Source: Bacteroidales bacterium (GTDB lineage: Bacteria > Bacteroidota > Bacteroidia > Bacteroidales > Muribaculaceae). Taken from it: DNA of 20,694 nucleotides. The position numbers and the translations under genes were made by a program. Shown here piece after piece: positions 8,349 to 15,218 of the stretch; positions within the stretch are counted from its first letter, which is position 1, and every line of letters begins with the position of its first letter. Below the pieces are notes generated by a model that saw only the letters and a program-made list of their open reading frames with translations, had not been told where the DNA came from and ran no database searches. The stretch covers positions 1 to 20,694 of the forward strand of contig CAAGJW010000064.1 in assembly GCA_900770215.1 (NCBI GenBank), given 5' to 3'.

Positions 8349-8356
8349 TACCTTTG
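8349..8356 (+). promoter_or_regulatory. -7 box of the nhaD promoter
   Basis: TACCTTTG fits TAnnTTTG exactly and lies 82 bp before the ATG, after an AT-rich tract. The -33 element is poorly defined (TTAA near 8327-8330). Confidence 0.55.
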
Positions 8357-8438
8357 CCAGCATGTAAAAAACAACACAAGCTAACTATACACATTACCTA
8401 TAATACAACTAAACTAACAAAAGAAAACATTTCAAGAA

Positions 8439-9791
8439 ATGTCAACACTTACCATTGCGATTGTAATCGTGTTTATCATCGGCTATGCAGGCATAGCCCT
8501 CGAGAGCGTGACCAAAGTGAACAAGGCAGCGGTGGCACTACTCATGTTTGTGGCTTGCTGGACGCTCTACATGATGTCGCCCGAATCGTATGTGCCCGGA
8601 GCTGGCGGCATGGACACATCCACATTGCTGGCCAAGGCCAACAGCATCATCGAGGAGCACCTGGGCAGCACGGCCACCACCTTGTTTTTCCTTATGGGTG
8701 CCATGACCATCGTTGAGATTGTGGACCAGAACGGTGGCTTCAACTTTGTGCGCAACGCGCTCAGGACCAAGAGCAAGCGCAAGCTCATGTGGCGCATTGT
8801 GCTGCTCACATTCTTCTTGAGCGCCATACTCGACAACATGACCACAAGCATCGTGATGGTAATGGTGCTCAACAAGCTCGTGGCCAACCGCCACGACCGC
8901 ATGACATTTGCCTCGCTGGTGATCATTGCAGCCAACTCGGGCGGCGCCTTCTCGCCCATAGGCGACGTGACCACCATCATGCTGTGGAACAAGAGCCTCA
9001 TCACCTCGCAAGGCGTGATTACCGAGATTTTCATTCCCTCGCTGGTGTCGGCTGTGATACCGGCCCTCATCCTCGAGTTCACTCTCAAGGGAGAGCTCGA
9101 CACCCACGACAACACCGTGATAGCCGAGGCTCAAGACTTCACGAGCGCTCAACGCAAGATCATCTTTGTTTTGGGCGTGGGCGGCCTGTGCTTTGTACCC
9201 ATCTTTAAGGCACTCACCAATCTGCCCCCCTTTGTGGGCATCTTGCTGGTGCTGGGCGTGTTGTGGCTCACCACCGAGGTGTTCTACCGCAAGGTGGGCA
9301 GCAGCAAGAGCGGGTGGTCGCGTCGCGTGTCGAACGTGCTGAGCAAGATCGACATGAGCACCATACTCTTCTTCCTGGGCATTCTCATGGCTGTGAGCTG
9401 TCTTGAAGAGGTGGGCGTGCTCAGCAGTGCCGGCGCTTGGCTCAACCAGGTGTCAGGCGGCAACCACTATATTGTGACCGGGGCCATAGGCATCATCTCG
9501 AGCATTGTCGACAACGTGCCGCTGGTGGCAGGTTGCATGGGCATGTACACCAACCTGGTGGGCGACTTTGCCTGCGACGGCCTCTTCTGGCAGCTGCTGG
9601 CCTACTGCGCCGGCGTGGGCGGTTCCATCCTCATCATCGGCTCGGCTGCCGGCGTGGTGGTGATGGGCCTCGAGAAGATAAGCTTCGGGTGGTATATGAA
9701 GCACGTGAGCTGGCTGGCCCTGGCAGGCTACCTTGCCGGCATACTGTGCTACTTTGTCATCAACACCCTATTGCGCGGCTACCAGTTGTAG
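8439..9791 (+). CDS. nhaD: NhaD-type Na+/H+ antiporter
   Basis: A 450-residue inner-membrane protein of the ion transporter superfamily with about 11-12 hydrophobic helices. It exchanges Na+ (or Li+) for protons. NhaD signatures are present: LDNMTTS at 131-137, NSGGAFSPIGD at 166-176, and in the second half SIVDNVPLVAG (355-365), giving the paired Asp-Asn helix breaks expected of an inverted-repeat transporter. The N-terminal helix begins directly at the start codon. The gene is flanked by its own promoter and a cluster of hairpins, so it is probably monocistronic. A role in sodium and pH homeostasis in the gut is inferred from the family. A generic SLC13/ArsB-like anion transporter is the alternative, made unlikely by these motifs. 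Confidence 0.93.
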   Translation: MSTLTIAIVIVFIIGYAGIALESVTKVNKAAVALLMFVACWTLYMMSPESYVPGAGGMDTSTLLAKANSIIEEHLGSTATTLFFLMGAMTIVEIVDQNGGFNFVRNALRTKSKRKLMWRIVLLTFFLSAILDNMTTSIVMVMVLNKLVANRHDRMTFASLVIIAANSGGAFSPIGDVTTIMLWNKSLITSQGVITEIFIPSLVSAVIPALILEFTLKGELDTHDNTVIAEAQDFTSAQRKIIFVLGVGGLCFVPIFKALTNLPPFVGILLVLGVLWLTTEVFYRKVGSSKSGWSRRVSNVLSKIDMSTILFFLGILMAVSCLEEVGVLSSAGAWLNQVSGGNHYIVTGAIGIISSIVDNVPLVAGCMGMYTNLVGDFACDGLFWQLLAYCAGVGGSILIIGSAAGVVVMGLEKISFGWYMKHVSWLALAGYLAGILCYFVINTLLRGYQL

Positions 9792-9810
9792 CGCCCCCGC
9801 GGGCACAACG

Positions 9811-9876
9811 ACACACGGCAGGCAAGCTCGCCACAACGCATGGCTGGGCTTGCCTGCTGCCGTTGTGTGGCAGCAG
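9811..9876 (+). other. Overlapping, mutually exclusive hairpins after nhaD
   Basis: GCAGGCAAGC (9818-9827) pairs perfectly with 9848-9857, and the stem extends outward to 9811 with bulges. The right arm also contains CTGCTGCC (9854-9861), which pairs perfectly with GGCAGCAG (9869-9876). Both stems cannot form together. No T-run follows immediately. Confidence 0.5.
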
Positions 9877-9879
9877 CCT

Positions 9880-9908
9880 GCGTCATGTGAAAGTGAGCGC
9901 TTTTTTTT
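9880..9908 (+). terminator. Intrinsic terminator of nhaD
   Basis: A short stem GCGTCA (9880-9885) with TGA-G-CGC (9894-9900, one bulged G) is directly followed by eight T residues (9901-9908). Confidence 0.65.
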
Positions 9909-9942
9909 GAAGCAACGCGATTTCACATCGGCGCGCATTTTG

Positions 9943-9975
9943 TTTTGGGAAAATCATAGTTTTGGCTTATCTTTG
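9943..9975 (+). promoter_or_regulatory. Promoter of tRNA-Arg
   Basis: TTTTG at 9943-9947 and TATCTTTG at 9968-9975 (exact TAnnTTTG) have a 20-bp spacer and end 15 bp before the tRNA. This is one of the cleanest Bacteroidetes-type promoters in the window. Confidence 0.75.
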
Positions 9976-9990
9976 CACCACAATCAAGGA

Positions 9991-10062
9991 GTCTCCATAG
10001 TTCAATGGATAGAACGAAGGTTTCCTAAACCTTAAATCAGAGTTCGATTCTCTGTGGAGATA
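9991..10062 (+). tRNA. tRNA-Arg, anticodon CCT
   Basis: A complete 72-nt cloverleaf: acceptor stem GTCTCCA/TGGAGAT (a G-U at the first pair), D stem GTTC/GAAC, anticodon stem AAGGT/ACCTT with loop TTCCTAA (anticodon CCT, reading AGG), and T arm CAGAG-TTCGATT-CTCTG. The discriminator is A and CCA is not encoded. It has its own promoter and terminator. Confidence 0.95.
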
Positions 10063-10072
10063 CTTTCGCCCC

Positions 10073-10112
10073 CTGGCTGCCTGTCGCATGTCGACAAGCA
10101 GCCAGCGTTTTT
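10073..10112 (+). terminator. Intrinsic terminator of tRNA-Arg
   Basis: Stem CTGGCTGC (10073-10080) with GCAGCCAG (10098-10105), one C/A mismatch, then TGTCG/CGACA around a 5-nt loop, followed by TTTTT at 10108-10112. Confidence 0.82.
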
Positions 10113-10149
10113 ATGATGTGCCGCGCGTGGCAGCAATAGTGCACAGGGC

Positions 10150-12240
10150 TCAGCGACGGTTCTTTTGGTAGTCGGTATACTTGTTGCCGCTGTAGGTGTT
10201 GCGGCCGAAGCCGGTAGAGTTAAACTCGTCATCGGCCTCATCCTCGTCGCCAGTAGTGTTTTTCTTCTTTTCGAGCGAGTCTTTTTTCACCTCGGGCTTG
10301 TTGCGCTTGATTTTGTCGGGCTTCTGCAGGTCGAGAGCCACCTCATAGATGTTCCACGACTCCTCCATGCCCCAACTCTTGCGCACCTTGAGCTTGGCAG
10401 GCCAGGGGAAGTAGTACACCTCCTCGGGCTGAAGGTGGCGGGCATAGTCGCCGGCATCCCACTTGCCATTGCCGTTGGCATCGATCACAAGACGGGCATA
10501 ATACTGCGCAGGCACGAGGTTGTCGAAGCGCACCGTGCCGTGCTGCACGCGTGCCGTGCGCACCACCTTCTCGCTGCCGTCGAGCAGCTCTACAAAGGCC
10601 TTGTCGCCCGAGTTGACGTGGAGCACGATGTAGCCGTACTCGTCGAGCGAGCGCACTTTGAAATTGAACTGGGCCGAATCATTGACAAGGTTGTAGATGC
10701 TTGTGATCGCGGCCGAGTCGACGGTGAGCCGATACACGCCCTCGGGCTCAAGCCGCATGGGCACGACGTAGTGCATGATGTCGTAGGGGCCGGCTACCTG
10801 CAAGCCAGGTGTGGCGACGGTGCTCCAAGTGCTGTCGACGGGATCCATCTGCTCAAGCCTGATGCGTCGCTGGTCGATGCTCTTGACCGGGGTGTCGAGG
10901 TTGAAGGCAATAGAGTCGGTCACCTCGAGCGTGTTGCCCCTGGTGGCCATCGCCAGCTTGAACGTGGTGGCAGCCCTCTCGTGCTCCTTCTTCCTGATAG
11001 CGGCAATGTCGAGGTCGACCTCGGTGGGGTCTTTGCCGGCGGCCACGAGCTTGTCGCGCTGCTCTTGCAGGCGGCGCAAGTCCTTTTCCATGCTTTCTTT
11101 CTCTTTGGCCTCCTGCTTGAGGCGCTTGAGCTCGGCAGTCGACTTCTTGAGCACAAAGTTGACGGTGTCGTGAGCCTGAGCGGTCAGGCCGTCGGGACCA
11201 GTCTTGTCGTAGTAGAGGTCGACAATGATGCTGTCGCTCTTGATGAGCGACGAGTCGGTGATCCAGTACAAGTTGGAGTCGTTGGTTTCACGCGATTGCA
11301 GGCGGTACCAGTCCTTGTCGTGCACGGCGGGGCTGATGATGTCGAGGCGGGGCGGCGTGCACGGGCCCGACACCTGCACCAGCAGCTTGTTGCGGCCCTG
11401 GCGTTCGGTCTTCTTGAGATAGAGTGGCGTGTAGTGCTCGTTAAACATGCTGAGCAGCAAGTTGTCGGGCAAATAAGCGGTGTGGTGCCCCGTGATCACC
11501 GTGTCGACACGATGGTCGAAGGTGAACACTGTGTCTTGCGAGGTGAACTGGGCCACGCGAGGCACCACAATGCTGTCGATGAACGCATAGTCCTCGTTGC
11601 GGCTCATCTTGTAGTTGTTGTCGAGATCGTTGAGCGCAAACACGTGATAGCGGCCCGGCTTGAGATTGCGAATGGTGAACTGGCCCTTGTCGTTGGTGCG
11701 GCTTATGCGCTCGAGGGGCACAGTGGTGAAGGCCGAGTCGGCCAGGTTGCTCTGCAAGCCCACCACCACGCTCTGCATGGGCTCCAGGTCGCTGGCACGC
11801 AACACGATGCCCGACACCTGCAACGTGTCGATGCTGTCGCCCGTAGAGAAGGCGAAGCTGTAGTTCTCGAGGCGGTTGCCCTCGTTGTTGTCTTGCACAG
11901 CATCGCTGAAGTCGATGGTGTAGGTCGTGTTGGGCAACAGCGAGTCGTTAAACTCCACGGTCACGCTCTTGCCCAGACTCTTGATGGTGGGCGGGTTTTT
12001 CTGGGCTGGTGACACCACCACTTTCTTCTGCTGGTCTTTGAGCGTTATCACCTCGTCGAAGTTGATTTTCACCTTGTTGCCCTTGAAGTTGATTGTGCCG
12101 GGCTTGGGGTCGCTCTTGGTCACTGCCGGCGGCGTGTAGTCGCGCGGGCCGCCCTCGGGGGTGCCTATGCTGGCACACGACCACAGGAGCAATCCTGCAG
12201 CCAGGGCGAGAAGCAGATATGTGAGTCGTTGCAATCCCAT
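10150..12240 (-). CDS. Big_5 Ig-like domain outer-membrane-type lipoprotein
   Basis: A 696-residue lipoprotein of unknown role, of a type found throughout Bacteroidetes. A lipoprotein signal peptide ends in the lipobox LLWSC (Cys22), followed by the conserved opening SIGTPEGGP. Residues about 35-133 form a bacterial Ig-like (Big_5, PF13205-type) domain. A carboxypeptidase-regulatory-like beta-sandwich follows (about 140-240, with GQFTIRNLKPGRYHVFALND). Residues about 362-425 are strongly charged and look like a coiled coil (LKRLKQEAKEKESMEKDLRR). Near the C-terminus is the family's YYARLVIDANGNGKWDAGDY segment, then a Lys/Glu/Asp-rich disordered tail. It is probably surface- or periplasm-exposed; no enzymatic motif was seen. 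It has its own promoter, and a terminator separates it from the upstream dehydrogenase gene. Confidence 0.85.
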   Translation of the reverse strand: MGLQRLTYLLLALAAGLLLWSCASIGTPEGGPRDYTPPAVTKSDPKPGTINFKGNKVKINFDEVITLKDQQKKVVVSPAQKNPPTIKSLGKSVTVEFNDSLLPNTTYTIDFSDAVQDNNEGNRLENYSFAFSTGDSIDTLQVSGIVLRASDLEPMQSVVVGLQSNLADSAFTTVPLERISRTNDKGQFTIRNLKPGRYHVFALNDLDNNYKMSRNEDYAFIDSIVVPRVAQFTSQDTVFTFDHRVDTVITGHHTAYLPDNLLLSMFNEHYTPLYLKKTERQGRNKLLVQVSGPCTPPRLDIISPAVHDKDWYRLQSRETNDSNLYWITDSSLIKSDSIIVDLYYDKTGPDGLTAQAHDTVNFVLKKSTAELKRLKQEAKEKESMEKDLRRLQEQRDKLVAAGKDPTEVDLDIAAIRKKEHERAATTFKLAMATRGNTLEVTDSIAFNLDTPVKSIDQRRIRLEQMDPVDSTWSTVATPGLQVAGPYDIMHYVVPMRLEPEGVYRLTVDSAAITSIYNLVNDSAQFNFKVRSLDEYGYIVLHVNSGDKAFVELLDGSEKVVRTARVQHGTVRFDNLVPAQYYARLVIDANGNGKWDAGDYARHLQPEEVYYFPWPAKLKVRKSWGMEESWNIYEVALDLQKPDKIKRNKPEVKKDSLEKKKNTTGDEDEADDEFNSTGFGRNTYSGNKYTDYQKNRR

Positions 12241-12251
12241 CGTTCAAGCCG

Positions 12252-12283
12252 CAAAGTTACGAAAAAGCTCATAGATAAAACAA
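12252..12283 (-). promoter_or_regulatory. Promoter of the Ig-like lipoprotein gene
   Basis: On the minus strand, TTG (12283-12281) and TAACTTTG (12259-12252, exact TAnnTTTG) have a 21-bp spacer. The -7 box ends 11 bp before the ATG, so the leader would be very short or near absent. Confidence 0.65.
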
Positions 12284-12329
12284 GGCGGCTCTGTAATTTT
12301 TTTTGACACCGCAAGCGTGCGCTTTTAGC

Positions 12330-12381
12330 AAAAAGCATGGGGAGCCCAACGCTGCCGCAGCAGCATTCAGCTCCCCGTGCT
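12330..12381 (-). terminator. Intrinsic terminator of the D-2-hydroxyacid dehydrogenase gene
   Basis: On the minus strand a 12-bp stem (12381-12370 with 12345-12334, one mismatch) encloses a smaller GCTGC/GCAGC hairpin and is followed by TTTTTGC. It begins 14 bp after the dehydrogenase stop. Confidence 0.7.
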
Positions 12382-12395
12382 GCCAGCAAGGGCGG

Positions 12396-13355
12396 TCAAG
12401 GGGTGACCACGTTGACGGGCTTGCCGGCAAGATAGGCCTTGAGGTTGGCTGTGACCACATCGAGCAGTCGCACGCGGGCTTCCTTGCTTGCCCAGGCAAT
12501 GTGGGGCGTGACATAGCAATTGTCGACAGCCAGCAGGGGGTTGTCGACAGCCGGCGGCTCCTTGCTCATGACGTCGATGCCGGCGGCCATGAGCTGCCCG
12601 CTCTTGAGTGCATGAGCCAGGGCAGCCTCGTCGACGAGCGGGCCACGGGCGGTGTTGATGAGAATGGCTGTGGGCTTCATGAGCTTGAGCCGCTCGGCGT
12701 TGACCATGTTGCGGGTCGAGGCATTGAGCGGGCAGTGCAGCGTGACCACGTCGCTGGTGGCAAAGAGACTGTCGAGGCTGGCCGCCTTGGTCACGCCAGC
12801 CGGCAACGCAGCTTGCGGCTTGCTGGTGAAGGCCTGCACCTGCATGTCCATGGCCAGGGCAATGCGTGCCACGGCCTGGCCTATGTGGCCCAGGCCCACG
12901 ATGCCCAGCGTCTTGCCCGCGAGCTCGATGATGGGAGTGTTGACATAGGTGAAGTCGGCACAGTGGCTCCACTTGCCAGCGTGCACCTCCTGGGTGTAGT
13001 GCTGCACGCTGTCGCATATGTTGAGCAGGTGGGCAAACACGAGCTGTGCCACCGAGGCGGTGCTGTAGGCCGGCACATTGGTGACCGTGATGCCGTGCTC
13101 GCTGGCGGCGGCAACATCGACCACATTGAATCCCGTGGCCATCACACCTATATATTTCAACTTGGGCAGAGCCTCTATCTCCTTGCGGTGCAGGGGCACC
13201 TTGTTGGTAAGCACTGCCTCGGCGTCGCGGGCACGGCCGATGACCAGCTCGGGAGCCGTGCGGTCGTAGATGTCGCAATCGCCCAGCCTTCTCACCTCGT
13301 CCCACGACAAGTCGCCAGGATTGCCTGCATAAGCATCAAGTACTACAATTTTCAT
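12396..13355 (-). CDS. D-2-hydroxyacid dehydrogenase (glycerate/hydroxypyruvate type likely)
   Basis: A 319-residue NAD(P)-dependent D-2-hydroxyacid dehydrogenase, reducing 2-keto acids to D-2-hydroxy acids in the cytoplasm. The Rossmann motif GLGHIG is at 154-159. The catalytic trio is Arg237 (NTARGPLVDE), Glu266 (DVMSKEPP) and His285 (TPHIAWAS). The N-terminal flavodoxin-like half carries the IGVMATGFNVVD segment characteristic of the family. Length and motifs fit glycerate dehydrogenase/hydroxypyruvate reductase, a frequent Bacteroidales annotation, but phosphoglycerate or lactate dehydrogenase cannot be excluded from sequence alone. No serine-biosynthesis genes are adjacent. Its promoter lies about 50 bp upstream, and farther upstream is a non-coding stretch with two minus-strand terminators. 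Confidence 0.93.
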   Translation of the reverse strand: MKIVVLDAYAGNPGDLSWDEVRRLGDCDIYDRTAPELVIGRARDAEAVLTNKVPLHRKEIEALPKLKYIGVMATGFNVVDVAAASEHGITVTNVPAYSTASVAQLVFAHLLNICDSVQHYTQEVHAGKWSHCADFTYVNTPIIELAGKTLGIVGLGHIGQAVARIALAMDMQVQAFTSKPQAALPAGVTKAASLDSLFATSDVVTLHCPLNASTRNMVNAERLKLMKPTAILINTARGPLVDEAALAHALKSGQLMAAGIDVMSKEPPAVDNPLLAVDNCYVTPHIAWASKEARVRLLDVVTANLKAYLAGKPVNVVTP

Positions 13356-13403
13356 GTTTTTAAGTATCGGTTAAATTGTTGACAATGTTTTTCTCTTCAG
13401 CAA

Positions 13404-13411
13404 CAAAGATA
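13404..13411 (-). promoter_or_regulatory. -7 box of the dehydrogenase gene
   Basis: On the minus strand TATCTTTG (13411-13404) fits TAnnTTTG exactly and lies 48 bp before the ATG. A -33 element is not clear. It sits downstream of two minus-strand terminators, so the gene has its own start regardless of read-through. Confidence 0.55.
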
Positions 13412-13484
13412 GGAAAAAAGCACGAGATGAGCCTATAGAAAGCAGCGGACAATTGCCAATTTTTTCAACAAGACAAAACGCTTC

Positions 13485-13519
13485 AAAAAAAAAGAGCGGC
13501 TACACACGATGTGCCTCTC
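13485..13519 (-). terminator. Second minus-strand terminator upstream of the dehydrogenase gene
   Basis: On the minus strand GAG-a-GGC-ACA / TGT-gta-GCC-g-CTC forms an interrupted hairpin directly followed by nine T residues (13493-13485). The segment GGCAC (13515-13511) can instead pair with GTGCC (13553-13549) upstream, which would disrupt this hairpin. Confidence 0.55.
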
Positions 13520-13564
13520 TTTCTTCCCTGCCAGCGGGAAAGGGACTTGGCACGCCCCCTCCAA

Positions 13565-13684
13565 AAGAAAGAAAAACGAGACCAAGTTTTCACAAATTTG
13601 GTCCCGCAGTCATTTTTAGAGTATGAGAAATTTACTTATATTGTCGTTTCAAGCTCACAAGAAAGTGACCTTTCTTGATTTCGC
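13565..13684 (-). ncRNA. Candidate small RNA (about 115-120 nt) with own promoter and terminator
   Basis: On the minus strand a consensus -7 box TATGTTTG (13696-13689) is followed, with no open frame of note, by a hairpin AAGAAAG-GTCA-CTTTCTT (13676-13659). An A/T-rich single-stranded region comes next, then an 8-bp stem GGGACCAA/TTGGTCTC (13604-13597 with 13585-13578, one G-U pair) followed by GTTTTTCTTTC. The G-U pair forms only in minus-strand RNA, which supports that direction. If the first terminator leaks, a transcript of about 200 nt would end at the second terminator near 13485. No known RNA family was recognised. A recO 3' trailer or a chance arrangement are alternatives. Confidence 0.5.
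13571..13604 (-). terminator. Intrinsic terminator of the candidate small RNA
   Basis: Minus-strand stem 13604-13597/13585-13578 with an 11-nt loop, followed by G-TTTTT-CTTTC. Confidence 0.65.
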
Positions 13685-13688
13685 GCTG

Positions 13689-13696
13689 CAAACATA
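13689..13696 (-). promoter_or_regulatory. -7 box of the candidate small RNA
   Basis: TATGTTTG read on the minus strand is an exact TAnnTTTG match embedded in an AT-rich tract (13697-13730). No protein-coding start lies within reach downstream, so it would drive a non-coding transcript. No clear -33 motif was found. Confidence 0.45.
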
Positions 13697-13767
13697 GGAA
13701 ATTTTTTAGAATTATCACATAAAAATACTGGAAAGGTGTGCCAAAAGCACCAAAAACTCCTATTTTC

Positions 13768-13791
13768 GGTAATCGAACGAAGCCGATTACC
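13768..13791 (-). terminator. Hairpin after recO, possible terminator
   Basis: A perfect 8-bp stem GGTAATCG/CGATTACC (13791-13784 with 13775-13768) lies 30 bp after the recO stop. Downstream on the minus strand the sequence is GAAAATAGGAGTTTTTGG, only modestly T-rich. Confidence 0.45.
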
Positions 13792-13820
13792 CCGGGGAAA
13801 ACAGCTCGGCGGCCGAAAGC

Positions 13821-14546
13821 CTACACAAAGAGTTGCTTCAGGATGTCGGGCGACTTGAGCGTGCCCACCGTGGAATTGTGCATGCGGTAGTAGGCAATCA
13901 CAGCGTCGAGCACGGCATTGCGCTGCTCGCGGTTGAAACGGAACAAGTGCAGGTTGGAAAACGTCATGCGCGAGAGCAGCACAATCACTCGCGCCAAATC
14001 AGGTTTCAGGCAGGTGCCAGCAACCCTGGGCGAGGGCACAAAGGTGCCTCCCGCCATGTCGAACCAGTAGCCCTCGCGATACGACTCCACATCGGGCTCA
14101 ATACCCAGGAAGGCCCCAAGGTGGAACAAGAAGCAAATGTGAAAATTGGCCACGCCGCGGTCGAGACTGTCGAGCAGCCGCACCGAGGTCTCGATGTAGC
14201 GATACAGGCCCTCGTCGCGCTCCCGCTCGGGGATGGCATGGCTCAGCAGCTCGCTCATGAACATGGCCACGGCATTTTTCACCGGGTCGGCATAGATGCT
14301 GGCAAGCAGGCACGTGCGCCTCACGTCGTGCAAGGTGCACAACTCGCGCCCGGGCATGATGCGCGACTCAAACTGGAGCAGGCTCAACGGCAGAAACATG
14401 GAGTTGCGCACACGTGCGGCAGCCGTGTTGCCCTGAGCCACCAGATAGGGCATCATGCCATGGCGGTCGGTATAGATGTGGGCAATGTTGTGACGGTCGT
14501 TGTACTTGATGACATTGAGCACAACGCCACAGGTAGTTTCATACAT
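13821..14546 (-). CDS. recO: DNA repair protein RecO
   Basis: A 241-residue RecO, which loads RecA onto SSB-coated single-stranded DNA together with RecR in the RecF pathway of recombinational repair. The N-terminal part (about 1-80) has the OB-fold pattern of RecO (GVVLNVIKYNDRHNIAHIYTDRHG, then LLQFESRIMPGRELCTLHDV, where alternate residues match family strands). The C-terminal part is helical (LDRGVANFHICFLFHLGAFLGIEPD). The four-Cys zinc finger of many RecO proteins is absent, as usual in Bacteroidetes. The start was chosen at MYETT, the typical short beginning. A weak -7-like TGAGTTTG lies about 25 bp upstream. It is divergent from the tRNA-Glu/rpsT unit. Confidence 0.92.
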   Translation of the reverse strand: MYETTCGVVLNVIKYNDRHNIAHIYTDRHGMMPYLVAQGNTAAARVRNSMFLPLSLLQFESRIMPGRELCTLHDVRRTCLLASIYADPVKNAVAMFMSELLSHAIPERERDEGLYRYIETSVRLLDSLDRGVANFHICFLFHLGAFLGIEPDVESYREGYWFDMAGGTFVPSPRVAGTCLKPDLARVIVLLSRMTFSNLHLFRFNREQRNAVLDAVIAYYRMHNSTVGTLKSPDILKQLFV

Positions 14547-14630
14547 GTCACGAAATTACGCAATAATTGGCAAACTCACGGCCTCAACGGGTAAAAAACA
14601 CTGAGTTAGCACGATTTGAAGAAGTTAAAT

Positions 14631-14661
14631 TTTGCCATTTGAAAAATCATTGCTATATTTG
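14631..14661 (+). promoter_or_regulatory. Promoter of the tRNA-Glu-rpsT unit
   Basis: TTTG at 14631-14634, a 19-bp spacer and TATATTTG at 14654-14661 form a full match to the Bacteroidetes -33/-7 pattern. It ends 42 bp before the tRNA. No terminator separates the tRNA from rpsT, so one transcript probably covers both. Confidence 0.8.
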
Positions 14662-14703
14662 CACCGCTTTTTGCGCAGCTGTCTAAAGTTCGCAAAATCG
14701 AGG

Positions 14704-14775
14704 GGCCCATTCGTATATCGGTTAGTACGCAAGATTTTCATTCTTGAAAGAGCAGTTCGACTCTGCTATGGGCTA
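14704..14775 (+). tRNA. tRNA-Glu, anticodon TTC (first copy)
   Basis: A complete 72-nt cloverleaf: acceptor GGCCCAT/ATGGGCT (the first pair is G-U), D stem GTAT/GTAC, anticodon stem CAAGA/TCTTG with loop TTTTCAT (anticodon TTC), and T arm AGCAG-TTCGACT-CTGCT. The discriminator is A and CCA is not encoded. It lies 44 bp upstream of rpsT. Confidence 0.95.
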
Positions 14776-14776
14776 C
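14704..14776 (+). repeat. 73-bp perfect direct repeat (copy 1; copy 2 at 15219-15291)
   Basis: The tRNA-Glu gene plus one following base is repeated exactly at 15219-15291. Identity stops sharply at both edges, and the copies bracket rpsT. Confidence 0.93.
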
Positions 14777-14819
14777 AAACAACAACAACACAAACAAAGA
14801 AATAAAGGTTTTTAAGAAA

Positions 14820-15086
14820 ATGGCAAACCATAAATCAGCAATCAAGAGAATACGCCAGACAGAGGCAAGAAATCTTCGTAATCGTTACTATGCTAAGACA
14901 ATGCGCAATGCTGTGCGCAACCTGCGCAAGGAGACCGATCCTGCCAAGGCAGCCGAGAACTACAAGAAGGTGTCGGCCATGCTCGACAAGCTCGGCCGCA
15001 AGAATGTCATAAGCAAGAACAAGGCTTCCAACCTGAAGTCGAAGCTGGCTTTGCACATCAACAAGCTGAACGCCGCCGCCAAGTAA
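14820..15086 (+). CDS. rpsT: 30S ribosomal protein S20
   Basis: An 88-residue, Lys/Arg-rich S20, which binds 16S rRNA early in 30S assembly. The start MANHKSAIKRIRQTEARNLRNR is a hallmark, and the rest is the expected three-helix bundle (KTMRNAVRNLRKE, then AAENYKKVSAMLDKLGRKNVI, then NKASNLKSKLALHINKL). The length is normal. The gene is preceded by tRNA-Glu on the same likely transcript and followed, after a GC-rich structured spacer, by an identical second tRNA-Glu. In other bacteria S20 can regulate its own translation, but no specific element was recognised here. Confidence 0.98.
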   Translation: MANHKSAIKRIRQTEARNLRNRYYAKTMRNAVRNLRKETDPAKAAENYKKVSAMLDKLGRKNVISKNKASNLKSKLALHINKLNAAAK

Positions 15087-15126
15087 AACGGCAAGGCAGC
15101 GCAAAGATTGCACGACATAAAAAACG

Positions 15127-15210
15127 ATGGGGCGTTAAGCCGCCCGCCTTGAGAGCGGCCTGCGCACAGGCCCGACGGCCAGGAATACAGCTCAGGCCCG
15201 AAGCCCCCAT
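15127..15210 (+). other. GC-rich multi-hairpin spacer between rpsT and the second tRNA-Glu
   Basis: An outer stem ATGGGGC (15127-15133) pairs with GCCCC(C)AT (15203-15210). Inside are a perfect hairpin GGCCTG-cgca-CAGGCC (15157-15172), a competing GCCGC/GCGGC pairing, and a 9-bp direct repeat CAGGCCCGA (15167-15175 and 15193-15201). Only a modest T-rich stretch (ATTTAGGTTT) follows. It may end the rpsT transcript, aid tRNA processing, or be an unrelated structured RNA. Confidence 0.5.
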
Positions 15211-15218
15211 TTAGGTTT

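Noticed and set aside
10165..12012. 615-aa plus-strand open frame opposite the Ig-like lipoprotein
   Set aside because: Same kind of shadow; the minus-strand product has a signal peptide, lipobox and recognisable domains.
12303..13382. 359-aa plus-strand open frame opposite the dehydrogenase gene
   Set aside because: The minus strand encodes a full dehydrogenase with Rossmann and catalytic residues; this frame also runs through its terminator and promoter.
13509..13625. Short plus-strand open frame (38 codons) over the candidate small RNA
   Set aside because: No promoter in that direction, and it runs across hairpins oriented for the minus strand.
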